From NCBI RefSeq assembly GCF_019393635.1, contig NC_057864.1:494095216-494159215 (forward strand): a stretch of 64,000 nt of DNA. The letters are read 5' to 3'. The notes under the pieces are model-generated. The model ran no database searches. It was not told the origin of the DNA and worked only from the letters and a program-made list of their open reading frames with translations. The translations under genes and the position numbers were made by a program. Of this stretch, positions 47,363 through 58,111 are shown piece by piece. The stretch comes from Dromiciops gliroides. Lineage: Eukaryota > Chordata > Mammalia > Microbiotheria > Microbiotheriidae. The first letter of the stretch is position 1. Each line of letters starts with the position of its first letter.

Positions 47363-48169
47363 TTTGTGCATTCTCCAAAGAAAAGCAGCCTTTAGATGGT
47401 CCACAATATGCCTAAGATACATGAAACTTGAAATTCACTATAATTACTGAAGTGGCATTCAAGGCTCCTTAGAAGGAATGCCCACAGCTGGGTTGGAAGG
47501 CCCTCTACAAGCTTCCTCACCAAGGGTTTTGCAGCCTTGACTTGAAGACCTACAGTGAGAAGAGGAGTGGGGAAGGAAGGGAAAGGGGTTTAAGGAGGGG
47601 AGGGGGCTCTCACCTTAGCACTCTACTAAGTGCTGGGGATACAGAGAAAGGCTTAAATAGATGACTAGACAGACGGACAGACAGACGATGCTCCATGTGA
47701 CCCTCTCTGCACCCAGTCACCAGGGCCATCTCGGACCAAGGGGACTGTGGTCATCAGTGCACTTGTGTGCACTGGGACCTGGCTGTCTCTGGCCTTGAGC
47801 CCCAATGCCCTCCTTCCCTCTGAGAGCCCACCCTCTAGGTCCAGCCCAGCCCTGACTGATCCTTGGTCCCCCTGTCTGTCTGTTTGCAGTGCACACCTCC
47901 AGCCCCCAGAGAAGGAGGCCTCTCAGGCCCCTTGCCCCCCTCCCACTCTGGAGAACCCAGGAGCACTGGGCTAACAAGGCCAAGCCCAAAACTCAAGCAC
48001 CTGAGCTCATCTGAGCCAGGGATTTAAAGTCACAGGGCCTGGACTCCAGGCCAGGCAGCTCTTCTGAGACTCGGGGCTCTTCCAGCCTCTCCCTCCACGC
48101 AAGCCTTATTCCCGCCTGTCCTAGTCTCGATTCCTGCTCCCTTCCCTGCCCCCGACACAGTAGCATGGA
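47363..48169. other. Intergenic, nothing recognised
   Basis: GC-richer than the left half of the window. Overlapping chance frames only. Confidence 0.4.
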
Positions 48170-48350
48170 GACAGCAGGATGCAATGAAAGGGGCATGGGA
48201 TTTGGAGTCCAAGGACCTGGATTCGAATCAGCTCTGCTGATTACTGCCCAAATGACCTTAGACAAGTTTCTTCCCTTTATGCGACTTTAAAATGGGGAGG
48301 TTGGACTCCGTGACCCCTGGGGAGCCAGCCAGCTCCGCATCTAGCTAGGA
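48170..48350 (+). repeat. MIR SINE
   Basis: 'catgggatttggagtccaaggacctggattcgaatc', 'atgaccttagacaagtttc', 'ttggactccgtgacccctgggg'. Confidence 0.75.
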
Positions 48351-48629
48351 TCCATGACCTTTTCCTCTCCCCTTTTTCTTTATCCAGAAGATGAGAATGA
48401 TTGGGCTCCTCCCAGGCAGAAAACCTTAAAAGGCTAGAAATGAGTTATGGGCGGCAGCTGTCTGGTCTCCCAGCCCGCCACAAACCTTCTCTTCCCTTGT
48501 CTCCTGGCTCCATCTAGTGGTCACTGCAAAGCCCAGCAGGCCTCTCCCAGGCCCTTCCTGGGATCCAATGGAATGTCAGGGCCAAGGAACTGCAAGTGAG
48601 CCCGTGCAGATAGCTGGACCACAGCATTC

Positions 48630-48845
48630 AGGAAGGGCAGCAAAGTAATGCAGTGGACAGAGCCCTGGGCCTAGAATCAGAAAGACCCAAGTCAAATCCA
48701 GCCTCAGACACTTTCTCGACGGGTGACCCTGCTGGAGTCCCTTACCTCTGTCCTCAGTTTCCTGTAAAAAGGGGATAATAATGGCACGTCCCTCCCGGGG
48801 TTGCTATGAGGACCAAATGAGGTATTTGTAAAGTGCTTCATACAC
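48630..48845 (+). repeat. MIR/MAR-class SINE
   Basis: 'gcagcaaagtaatgcagtggacagagccctgggcc', 'cctcagacacttt', 'cctgtaaaaaggggataataatggcacg', 'ggttgctatgaggaccaaatgagg', 'taaagtgcttc'. Confidence 0.7.
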
Positions 48846-50349
48846 CCTTAAGTGCCACATAACTCCCCTCCCCCTGCCCCAATATTGTTATTTTTCCACA
48901 ACACTCACAAAACTTCTTTAATTCATTCACTAACCTTCCTCTAATCATCCCAAGGCCTAATGCTGCTGAGGAGACTCAGGAGCGAGGAGGAGGTAAAGGT
49001 CCACGAGCCCCATCTCTGGGGTCCAGGGGACTGAATTAGGCTCCAGAGAAGACACAAGCCTGGTTAATTCTTGGGAGGCTCTGGGACCTCAGTTTCCCCA
49101 TCAGTCGAAATGGGAAAATGCTCCACATGCTGCTTACCTCCGGGAAGCACTTTGCACATGCAAGGCTCTAAGGAGGCAAACAATTGCTCCTACTAGTTAC
49201 TATCCTTGGCACTTCCCTGAAGCGCTGTTGGTCTGCCATCTTCTCTTGTTGGTGGGACCCTAGGATCAACTGCTTGACCCGGAGCTTTGGCAAGGATTCT
49301 GGCTGAAGTCCTGTCACTGTATGGAGCCTACAGCGGGCATCTGAGAGAAGATCGTTGAGGTCCTGCCATGGGCAAGGCCCTGTCCTGGGCACACCTGCCC
49401 TCTGGCTGCCCATCTACCATGATCCTTCTTAGCCCCTCCAGGTCAGTCTTCCAAAGGTCCATGTTTCCAACCCTCACCTGTAAGATCCAGAAAGCAGGGA
49501 CCGTTTCCCTCCTGTCTGTTTGTCTTCCCAGCACCCAGAGAAGTGTCTGGCACCTCGTGGGCACTTTTAAAACACTCGTTGATTGGCTGAGCCCTTGACT
49601 GACATCAGCACACACTGAATAAAAAATCTTTGAGGCTTCCCCCTCCCCCCCACCCCGCCCCCGCCCCAGACCTACCAGGGTAGAAGAAGACTCGGAGTGT
49701 CCTGGCCCAGCGACTTCCTTTTTAAAAGAAGCTTCAAGAGGAGGCGCTTTGCTGAGGAACAGAGACAACCGGCACCACCATTCATCTTCCTTCTTCTAAT
49801 GAACGTCATTGCTCTCTTGATTTTTATGTCATCTGAATTCCCCGGTCTCCCCCCCCTTCTCCCCTCACAGAGCCATCCCACATCACAAACACTGTTTTTT
49901 AAAGAAGAAAAGAAAAAAACAGAAAGTAAAAATAGGGGGAAATTGGATCACCCACATGACGCTTGGCCTGTGGGCCTCCCCCCACCTTGACAAAGAGGGG
50001 GCGAAGCTGCTTCTCGAGCCTCTCCTTGGGGCCAGGCTCACTCCCACTGATTCCACAACACCCCCTTTCCATTGCTTTGTGGGCTTTGTGGCGAGCGTTA
50101 TTGAAGTGACTGCGGATGCTGTTTTCTCGGCTCTGCTGACTTCCCTTTGCATCAGTTCATCTAAGCCTTCCCAGGCTTCTCGATATCCATCCCATTCATC
50201 ATTCCTTACACTGCCATGAACCTCCATCTGCTTAGCCATTCACCAGTCGATGGCCACCTGCTGCTTCCAGTTCTTTGCTGCTTCAAACACGTTGGTGTCT
50301 GTGTGCCAGCTTTCTCCTCCTTGGTGACCTCCTCTGCGTATGAACGTCT
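48846..50349. other. Intergenic, mostly unassigned
   Basis: Holds an L2-like 3' piece at about 49480-49600 ('agcagggaccgtttccctcctgtctgtttgtcttccc'). At about 50080-50300 there is sequence resembling an old L1 3' region in reverse ('ccatcaccagtcgatggccacc'-type text). No gene seen. Confidence 0.4.
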
Positions 50350-50599
50350 TGTTGTTGTACAATTGTTCCAGTCATGTCCACCTCTTTGTTGGACCCCATC
50401 TGGGGTTTTCTTGGCAGAGATGTTGGACTGATTGGCCATTTCCTTCTCCGGCTCATTTGATGGATGAGGAAACTGAGGCCAGCAGGGTTAAGTGACTTGC
50501 CCAAGGTCACATGGCCAGTATGTGTCTGAGGCTGGATTTGAACTCAAGTCTTCCTGACTCCAGCCCCAGCGCTCTATACACAATGCCACCTAACTACCC
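50350..50599 (-). repeat. MAR1-type SINE
   Basis: Reverse copy: GTTGTTGTAC start, 'ccatctggggttttcttggcagagatg', 'ggatgaggaaactgaggccagcaggg', ending 'caatgccacctaactaccc'. Confidence 0.88.
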
Positions 50600-50734
50600 T
50601 TGGACATTTTAGTCACTTCATTCCCATAATTCCAGACTGCTTTCCAAAATGGTTGCACTAATTTGCAGCTCCACTCTCAAGGCTTTAGTGTGCCTCTCTC
50701 TACAACTCTTCCAATTATTTCCTGACATAGTCAG

Positions 50735-50945
50735 AAGACCTGAATTCAAATCTTGACTCAGACACTTACTTGGCCATGTGACCCTGGACAAGTCATTTGA
50801 CCTCTCTGCCACAGTTTTCCCATCTCTAAAATGGTGATGATAATAACACCCTCGCGGAGTTGTTGCAAGGACCAAATGAGTTAACAAATGAAAGAGCATT
50901 GCAAACCGTAAAGTGTCATGTAAGTGCCGGCTGTTATGATTATGG
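50735..50945 (+). repeat. MIR SINE
   Basis: 'gaagacctgaattcaaatcttgactcagacacttac', 'gtgaccctggacaagtcatttgacc', 'taacaccctcgcggagttgttgcaagg', 'cattgcaaaccgtaaagtg'. Confidence 0.82.
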
Positions 50946-51925
50946 GGCAGCGACTGGTGCCCTGTAGCTGCTGCCTTCCAGTTCTCACAGCTCAGCTGCC
51001 CAGAGGTCAGTGGAGGGGCATGGTGGGTATGAACAGGCAGCATCATATAACCACCGAGGGATGTCATGAATATACACATCCAAGCAAGAGTGGTGGCGCT
51101 CCAGTGCTATCCTGGGACACGTGCTGCGGGAGAGCGACTGACTCCCTACCACAAACCTATGAAACAACACAGGACAAGTGGGCCTGGATGACTCGAGTCT
51201 GCCCCACTGGAGGGAGCTCCTGACCCCACCCCCACCCCCAGCTGAGCATGGGGTACTCCTTTTCAGTCTCACCTTTCACAGGCTGCCTACCCTTGGATTT
51301 AGGGATGGATGGAACCAAGAGGTGTGACAGATATGTGACAGAAGAGGAAACTAAAGTCTGAGCTACCTGGTCCCACAACCCATCCACGTATCTTCTCTCC
51401 TCAAGTGTCCACACTGGTCGCTGGACTCTGCAGACCCTTCTAGGTCCTTCGTTAGTGCCGGCTGGACCTTGTGGGCTCTGAAGCTGGGTTCGGTCTCCCA
51501 GAACCAATGACTTGTCTTTGTAGATCACCGGTGAGAAGCCAGCTCTGTAAAGGATGACTGGGGGTCCAGGATCTTTGTTTTCCTCAATGCTGCTGCCTTG
51601 GCAAACGTGCAGCAGATCAAAGCTGTAAGCAGTTGGCTGGGCTTATCGACCTGCCTTCCCGCCTCCAACTCTCTAAATTATTCACGCTCTCCCTGGGGAT
51701 CACTCACCAAAGTGTCAGCAACTCTTTCAGCACCCCACCCTCAGCCAGCTCCCGACTCTGGCTCTTTTTCCTATCCGGGCAGTTTGAGGATAGACAGGGC
51801 CGAGAAAAATTCACGGGGCTTCAGAAAAGGTAAGGGTACTTAGAAATTTCTCTGCCCCTCTCTAATGCATCACCTGTTACTGTATCTGACATTTGTTTGG
51901 GTGTGAATTGTGTCACTGGCTGAAA
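50946..51925. other. Intergenic, nothing recognised
   Basis: Several overlapping frames of 80-150 codons on both strands, none with a recognised domain. Confidence 0.4.
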
Positions 51926-51929
51926 GTTG

Positions 51930-52090
51930 AAAGGGACCTCAGGGGCCACCATAATTCCAGACTGCTTTCCAGCCCCCTCATCTACATGTGGGGAAACTGA
52001 GACCTGCCCCTGGCGGTCCACATAGTAAGTGGCTGAGGAAGGATTTGAATCCAGCTTCTTGGACTGGAAATTCAGCACTGTGTTCACTGC
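51930..52090 (-). repeat. MIR SINE
   Basis: 'catgtggggaaactgagacctgcccc', 'cacatagtaagtggctgagg', 'aggatttgaatccagc'. Confidence 0.65.
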
Positions 52091-52214
52091 AGGGAGAACT
52101 CAGCCAGAGGTAGCCATAGATCCCGGGAGCCAAGTCTGCACACACAGGGGTGGACATGGAACTGCGTGAAGGAGTCGTTGCCCTATACATGGGAGCCAAT
52201 GAGGTCAGCAATGC

Positions 52215-52722
52215 GCCATTCAACAAGCATTTATTTACTAAGCGCCTACAATGTGCCAAGCACCTCACTGGGCTCTGGGGACACAAAGAATGAAGTGGCC
52301 CCTGCTCATGAGGAGCTCACATGCCAATGGGGGAGACCACAGAGACGGATATGAAGCACCCACAGCATCCACATAAAGGAAAGATACCTAAAGCAGGTAG
52401 GAGGGAGGGCACAGGCAGCTTGAAGAATCAGGAAAGGGTTCTCAACAAAGCTCTTTTAAAGCGAGAGAGGGACTGAGGAAGAGATGAGAAGGGAGGGCAT
52501 TCCAGGCAGGAGAAGGGCCGGTGCAACAGCATGGAAATGAGAGATGGGGTATCTTGTGCAAGGACCAAGGAGCAGGCGTTTGGCTGCACCACAGGCTGAA
52601 AAGGGAGGCTGGGGTTATATAGGGCGTTCAGTACTGGACAGAGAAGCTTCTCTCCTAGCCTAGAGGCCATGGTTGAATAGGGGGATGACATGGTCACATC
52701 TGCACTTCAGGAAAATCATTGG

Positions 52723-52765
<43 letters not shown>

Positions 52766-52960
52766 GTGCTCTGTGGTGAGCAGAGACTTGAGGCTGTTAC
52801 AATAGTCTAGGGGAGAGGCAATGAGGTCCTGAACGAAGGTGCTATTTGTGTGAATGGAGAGGAGACAGATCCAAGAGATGTTTTGAAGACAAAAACATCA
52901 GCACATAGCAACTGATTGGCTGTGTAGGATGAGGAAGAGCCTGGTCCAACTCCCATGTCA
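52215..52960 (+). repeat. Old unclassified mammalian repeat
   Basis: Starts 'caacaagcatttatttactaagcgcctac' and continues through 'gggagggcattccaggcaggag', 'gatgacatggtcacatctgcacttcagg' and 'ggctgttacaatagtctagg', a continuous long repeat. A (TG)n of about 14 units lies at 52735-52761. LINE-like in length, family not assigned. Confidence 0.5.
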
Positions 52961-53254
52961 TTCCCCATCTCCAGCCATCTCCTCCTCTTTGACAGATGCC
53001 TTGCCACCCTGGATAAACTGCTGCCCTGGGGCCCTGCTCTCCTGATTGGTGATCACCTCTCCCAAACCACTATTTCAGGACAAGCCCCAGCTGTGCTTTA
53101 CTTCCTCCTGAATCCCCAGTCATCTCCTCCTCCTCTTCCTCTTCCTCCTCTTCCTCAACAGCTCTGCCCCCTTCTAACCGAGCCCCAGGTTCCAGAACCC
53201 ATGAGCCAAGATCAAATTACCCCTGCCATTGTTCCTGGATAGAGTGTGTCAATC

Positions 53255-53610
53255 TACTCCTCTACTCCCCATCTGCCATCCTACCTTTCCAGTCTTCTAT
53301 TTTACTCCACTCCCCTCGCTCTTTGATCCAGCTACACTAGCTTTCTTGTGTTCCTCTCATAACACTCCATCTCCATGCCTTCACACTTCTCCCTCCTCAC
53401 CTCCTTTTCCTGGCTTCCTGACTTCCTCCAAGACTCCCCTTGGATCCCATCTTATCCAGGAGGCCTTTCCCCCCCTCCCACCCCCAGCTGCTAATGCCTC
53501 TCCCTTTCAAATTATCTTCATATACTCAGGATAGATTTTGCACATTCCTATAATTACAATTATAATGCCTCCCCTCATTAGAATGAAAGCTCTTCCCAAG
53601 CAAGGAGTGC
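53255..53610 (+). repeat. L2 LINE fragment
   Basis: 'gatccagctacactagctttcttg', 'catgccttcacacttctccctcctcacctcc', 'ttcctccaagactccccttgg', 'attagaatgaaagctcttcccaagc' follow L2 3' order. Confidence 0.65.
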
Positions 53611-53659
53611 CATGCAACAGTGAGGGTCCAGTGGAGCTTATATAATTTGAATTTATCAG

Positions 53660-53802
53660 GGGTATCTAGGTGGCCCAGTGGATAGAGCACCGGCCCTGGA
53701 GTTCAAATCCGACCTCAGACACTTAACACTTACTAGCTATGTGACCCTAGGCAAGTCACTTAACCCCAATTGCCTCACTAAAAATTTTTTTTTAAATAAT
53801 AA
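53660..53802 (+). repeat. WSINE1-type SINE with a small internal deletion
   Basis: Lacks the 'tcaggaggacctga' part of the head. The duplication ATAATTTGAATT (53642-53653 and 53803-53814) flanks it. Confidence 0.9.
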
Positions 53803-53819
53803 ATAATTTGAATTGATGA

Positions 53820-54990
53820 TGGCCCCACTTGGCACTGTGGTGTGATCTCCTCCAAGAAAGAGGATGGGGGGCAGAGGAAGCTGAGGATCAAGGATTGACA
53901 GAAAAGGGGGCCAGGCTTCAAGTTTGCTCCTGACAAGGACCAGCTCTGTAAGGTGAGGCAAGTGATTTCACGTCTCAGGCCCCCAGGCAAGCCTCAAAGA
54001 ATTCAAATGGCTGATGATGTGTGCCAAGATTGCTGGATTCAAGTATCTGAAGACCCATCGGGTGCTAGAGGGATTCTCCTTGTTCAGTTTGGCCCCAGTG
54101 AGCAGAACCAAGGGGTGTTAGTTAAAGAGACAAAGATGGTGGCGTGATGTCAGGAAACCCTTCCTTGTGGTTAGAAGTCTCCACAAGGGGAATGGGCCGC
54201 CCCAGGAGGCAGCGGGGGCTCCCAGCAGAGGCTGATGGGGGATGGCAGAAGGCATTTGTGATCACCATCTTCTAGATTCTGGAATGCTGTGGTCTTCACA
54301 CCTTCTTGCTAGTGTTTGTGCTTTCTACAATTCTAGGTTTCCAGTTCTCTCACTAGTTTTTACTTTATAGGCAGTTGATTATATTGGAGTCAGGAAGACC
54401 TGGGTTCTGGTCCTCACTCAGCCGCTGACAAGCTGTGTGAACCAGAGCTCGTCTGGAAAATGAGGGGGTCGGACTCAGAGGCCTCGAAAGCCCCTCCCAC
54501 CTCGAAATCCATGTTCCTTCGCCTTCTCACTCTGTTTGCTGACCGCTGACCTTTGGTTTTCTAGCTAAACTTCCAGCTTTCTGGCTATAGTTCCAACTCT
54601 CTGGCTCTGGCTCCGCTTTTCCATCGAGTCTGTTCCGTTCTAACTGATCCCCAGCTCTCCAGCTGCGTTTGGGATCTTAGATTTAGAGCCTGAAGGAAGT
54701 TCAGTGGCTGAACCCGTTTTACAGATGAGGAAAGTGAGGCCCAGAGAGGCCAAGTGATTTTCCACGGTCACATCGGGAGCATCAGAATCTAGGTCTTCTT
54801 CTACCTCTAAAGGCCAGTGTGGTCTCCCCAGGACTCGACCGCCTCCCGCCTCCCGGGGATGTTGGCCTCCTTCCCCCTCTGCTTTGGGCTTTCGACCTAG
54901 ATTTCCAGCTTTTCCGTCTGGCCGCGGGGCTTTCTCGCTAACGAATGAATAAATGCATGAGGATTCACTCGTGTTAACCAGCCGAGGCCG
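53820..54990. other. Upstream of the LRR gene, repeats and unassigned DNA
   Basis: MIR pieces at about 54365-54520 (+) and 54690-54830 (-). The rest is unassigned. CpG frequency rises from about 54830. A 5' exon of the LRR gene may lie here but could not be placed. Confidence 0.4.
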
Positions 54991-56175
54991 CTGCTCTTTC
55001 AGGTGCACGTGGCTGCTCCGCCTCCCCGGTTCCCTCCTGCGGACGCATCGGGCCGTGCCCACCGAGCCTGGAGATGTGCGGCCCCTTCCTCTTCTGGACG
55101 GCAGCGCTGCTTTCCCTGCTGGAGCCCGGCTCCCACCACGCGTGTCACGGAGCCTGCCTCTGCCAGGACAGGTCCCGCTCAGTGAACTGCTCCGGGGTGA
55201 ACCTGACCGGGCCCCTCTCCTTCCCCCCGGACACAGAGCGCTTGGACCTGTCTGGGGGTCACCTGCTCGAGGTCCCGGGCCCCTCCCTGAGGCTCCTGTG
55301 GAAACTGCAGGTGCTGCTCCTGGGGGGCAACCGTATCCGGGCGGTGGGCGAGGGCGCCTTGGGCGCGCTGGAGAGCCTGCGGACGCTGGACCTGCGGCAC
55401 AACGAGATCTCGGCGCTGGGCCGCGGCTTCTCGGCGGGGCTCGGCGCGCTGCGGGAGCTCAGCCTGGCCCACAACCGGCTGCGGCGGCTCGAGGCCGGCA
55501 GCTTCCAGCACTTCGAGGAGCTGCAGAAGCTGAACCTTCAAAACAACGCCATCCGCTCCATCGAGGCCGGCACGTTCCGTAGCCTGACGCGCTTGAGGCA
55601 GCTCCGCCTGCAGAACAACCTCCTGCAGCACCTGCAGGACGGCGTCTTCTCCACGCTCCGGCGCCTCGAGAGCCTGGACCTGGAGGGCAACCAGATTCAG
55701 AGCATCGCGCCCGGGGTCTTCTCGGCCCTCCAGAGCCTGACGATGCTCAACCTGGCCCACAATGCCCTGGGCCACGTCCGCTTCCGAACCTTCCTCTCCA
55801 TGCAGGCCCCCAGCACCCACGTGGTGCTGGCGCACAACCCCTGGGTGTGCGATTGTGACCTTCAGCGGGTCTTCGGGAAGCTGCGCAGGGTGCCCGGGCT
55901 GATGCTGGACGCCTACGGCAACGTGACGTGCCTGGAGCCCCCCGTCCTGCGGAACTTGCCGCTGGCGCTGGTGGACACTCAGCTGTGCGCCGCCGAGACC
56001 GCCACCGTGCTCGTTATCACCTTCACCGTCTGCGTCACCGTCGTGGCCGCCATCGTCATGGCCGAGAGGAACCGGAAGAAGAGGACGGGCAAGCACTGGA
56101 GTGAGGACCGCGAGATGGCCTACGAGGCCCCAGAGTGAAAGGAGGCCCCGCTCCGGCCGGGTCGGTGGGGCCTGG
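54985..56175 (+). other. CpG-rich block over the LRR gene
   Basis: CpG and G+C are far above the surroundings, which are AT-rich to neutral. It covers the whole single-exon frame, so it may be an unmethylated CpG island serving as promoter and gene body. The polypyrimidine/CAG at 54991-55003 (gctgctctttcag) could be an acceptor from an upstream non-coding exon. Confidence 0.6.
55074..56138 (+). CDS. Leucine-rich-repeat type I membrane protein, intronless, unnamed
   Basis: 354 codons, ATG with G at -3, stop TGA. Layout: signal peptide about 1-23; cysteine cap before the repeats (C24, C28, C30, C39); about eight LRRs of 24 residues between 57 and 244, with LxxLxLxxNxI cores such as LRTLDLRHNEI and LQKLNLQNNAI; C-terminal cap NPWVCDCDL with C259, C261, C286, C305; one membrane segment about 309-329 (ATVLVITFTVCVTVVAAIV); then a basic 25-residue tail ending YEAPE. 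Possible N-glycosylation sites are N38, N43 and N283. This is the build of small LRR receptors or channel partners (TPBG, LRRC26/52/55 and LRRC3 types), but the sequence fits none that I can recall, so no symbol is given. Codon third positions are strongly G/C, and the frame is open throughout, which argues for selection. Function unknown; cell-surface binding or adhesion is a guess. Confidence 0.9.
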   Translation: MCGPFLFWTAALLSLLEPGSHHACHGACLCQDRSRSVNCSGVNLTGPLSFPPDTERLDLSGGHLLEVPGPSLRLLWKLQVLLLGGNRIRAVGEGALGALESLRTLDLRHNEISALGRGFSAGLGALRELSLAHNRLRRLEAGSFQHFEELQKLNLQNNAIRSIEAGTFRSLTRLRQLRLQNNLLQHLQDGVFSTLRRLESLDLEGNQIQSIAPGVFSALQSLTMLNLAHNALGHVRFRTFLSMQAPSTHVVLAHNPWVCDCDLQRVFGKLRRVPGLMLDAYGNVTCLEPPVLRNLPLALVDTQLCAAETATVLVITFTVCVTVVAAIVMAERNRKKRTGKHWSEDREMAYEAPE

Positions 56176-56339
56176 GGCGGGGCTCGCCGGGCCCACGCTG
56201 CTTCCTCGGGAGTCCTCGGTGACTTCTGCTGGGAAGTGAGAGCACACTAGTGCATCCCCTCTGCCAGTCCTCCGGGTTCTTTTAGATGACAAAAGCCCGC
56301 CGAAAAATGGCAGTGAGCTTAGCCCTGCTGCTTCGCCCC

Positions 56340-56640
56340 GTACATCACTTAGAGCCAGAAGGGGCCTACTCAGCCCCCGCCTCTGACACCTGCTACCTGG
56401 GGAATCCCGAGGTCACCTTCTCTTCTTGGACTTTGCTGTCTTCTTTTGTAAAATGAAAGGACTGGGCTCAACTGCCTCTAAGGTCCTCTCCGGCCCCAAA
56501 TCTGCCATCCTACATCCGGGAAGATGATCTAAACGGTCCAGCAGGACACCCAGCTTTGATTCCACCTGAGAAACCAGTTATATAAACATGGTCAAGTCTG
56601 TTAAATGCTCGAAACCTCAGTTTCCTTATTGTGTGTGGGG
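56340..56640 (+). repeat. MIR-class SINE pieces
   Basis: 'ggaatcccgaggtcaccttc', 'cttcttttgtaaaatgaaagg', 'taaggtcctctccggcccc', then a second piece with 'ctcgaaacctcagtttccttattg'. Confidence 0.6.
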
Positions 56641-56695
56641 GGGGGGAGAGAAGAGTGGAGAGGGGGGAGGGAGAGACAGACAGACAGACAGACTA
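56641..56695 (+). repeat. G-rich and (CAGA)n simple repeats
   Basis: A run of about 13 G, then GA-rich sequence, then four CAGA units. Confidence 0.8.
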
Positions 56696-56699
56696 CTAT

Positions 56700-57350
56700 C
56701 TGGTATTTACATGGCCCTTTAAGGCCTTGCAAAGCATTTTACGAGCATTAACTCATTTGAGCCTCATACCTACCTAGGGAGGTGGGTACTATAAATACTA
56801 TTGCCCTCGTTTTTACAAATGAGAAAACAGGTTCAGAGTGGTTAAATGTCATAATGATGTCACACAGCTAGCAAACATCTCAGTCAAAATTTGAACCCAG
56901 GACTTTCTGACTCCAATTCCAGCACTCCATATAGCCTCAGTGTCCTTATCTGTAAAAGAGAGATAAGACCGTTGTTGTTGTTCAGCCATTTCAGTAGTTT
57001 CCAACTCTCCATGACCCATTTGGGGTTTTCTTGACAAAGATACTGGAGTGGTTTGTCATTTCCTTCTCCAACTTGTTTTACAGATGAAGAAACTGAGGCA
57101 AACAAGGTTAAGTGACTTGCCCAGGGTCACACACCTAGGAAGTGTCTGAGGACAGACTTGAACTCAGGAAGCTGGGTCTTCCTGATTCAAGGTCCAGCAC
57201 TCTGTCCACTGAACCACCTAGCTGCAGAGATAAGGCTAGCTAACATTTAATCCAGCACATAGCCACCATAGAGAGTTGTGAGGAAAATGCTCTATACCTA
57301 TGAGTTATTTTTCTGTGCACCAACCAACTCTTCTGATGGGTAGAGAACCT
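56700..57350 (-). repeat. MIR split by MAR1
   Basis: Reverse MIR ('ctggtatttacatggccctttaagg', 'acgagcattaactcatttgagcctcat', 'gtcacacagctagcaaacatc') continues to 56958 and resumes after the MAR1 insertion. Confidence 0.65.
56968..57225 (-). repeat. MAR1-type SINE
   Basis: Starts GTTGTTGTTGTTCAGCC, has 'catttggggttttcttgacaaagatactggag', ends 'gaaccacctagctgc'. The 9-base duplication AGAGATAAG (56959-56967 and 57226-57234) flanks it. Confidence 0.9.
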
Positions 57351-57918
57351 ACACACAGTGAGGTGGTGACTTCCCCAAGGTCATACATCTAGAAAGTAGC
57401 TGAGCTGACATGGGCATTTGAGCACCAGGCTGTTTGCTGTCTCTCCAAGGTGTGGGAAGGCTAAGAAGGAAACTCACTCCACTGTGGGCACACCCCAGTG
57501 TGGTGCTTCTCCTTCGTGGAAGGTGATACTTGACGCACAGAACACTTGCACACCCCCTACATGCTCTTTCTCCCTTGAAAGTCCTGAGGAGCTGTCCAGC
57601 AGGCACAAGAGGGTTTAAAGGGCTTCTGAAAAGATTCCAGGTGTGAGTGGTGCACTCACCTTTATTACGTGCTTTCTACGTGCTCACTTTCAGCGTTTCA
57701 CAGGCTCATTCACAGGCTTGTCGTCACCCTGGATGGCAAACAAGTAACGGTCTCAGCTTCCACATCACCCTACGACCGCAGCCCTCTGTGGGAAGTGGTC
57801 AGAGGCCACAGCTGAATCATGAATTCCCTCCACCCTAACAGGTGGGCATACAACCGCTACGTGAATGTTCCAGGTGAAGAGGACCTCACTCCCTACTAAG
57901 ATAGCCCATTTCATTGTT
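57351..57918. other. Intergenic, nothing recognised
   Basis: No exon, repeat or poly(A) signal could be assigned. Confidence 0.4.
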
Positions 57919-57935
57919 AGACCACCTTAATTCTT

Positions 57936-58094
57936 TGTTTGGTTTTTTTGGGGGGGGGGGTGAGGCAATTGGGGTTAAGTGACTTGCCCAGGGTCACACA
58001 GCTAGTAAGTATTAAGTGTCTGAGGCCAGATTTGAACTCAGGTCCTCCTGAATCCAGGACCGGTGCTCTATCCACTGTGCCACCTAGCTACCCC
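57936..58094 (-). repeat. WSINE1-type SINE
   Basis: Reverse copy with a T/G homopolymer tail. The 17-base duplication AGACCACCTTAATTCTT (57919-57935 and 58095-58111) flanks it. Confidence 0.94.
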
Positions 58095-58111
58095 AGACCA
58101 CCTTAATTCTT

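Noticed and set aside
54953-55582. 209-codon + frame overlapping the start of the LRR gene
   Set aside because: Alanine/glycine/proline-rich translation of the same GC-rich DNA in another frame; the LRR frame explains the sequence.
55179-56096. 305-codon minus-strand open frame antisense to the LRR gene
   Set aside because: It is a shadow of GC-rich codons in the real frame. It has no domain, no start context and a glutamine/glycine-rich low-quality composition.
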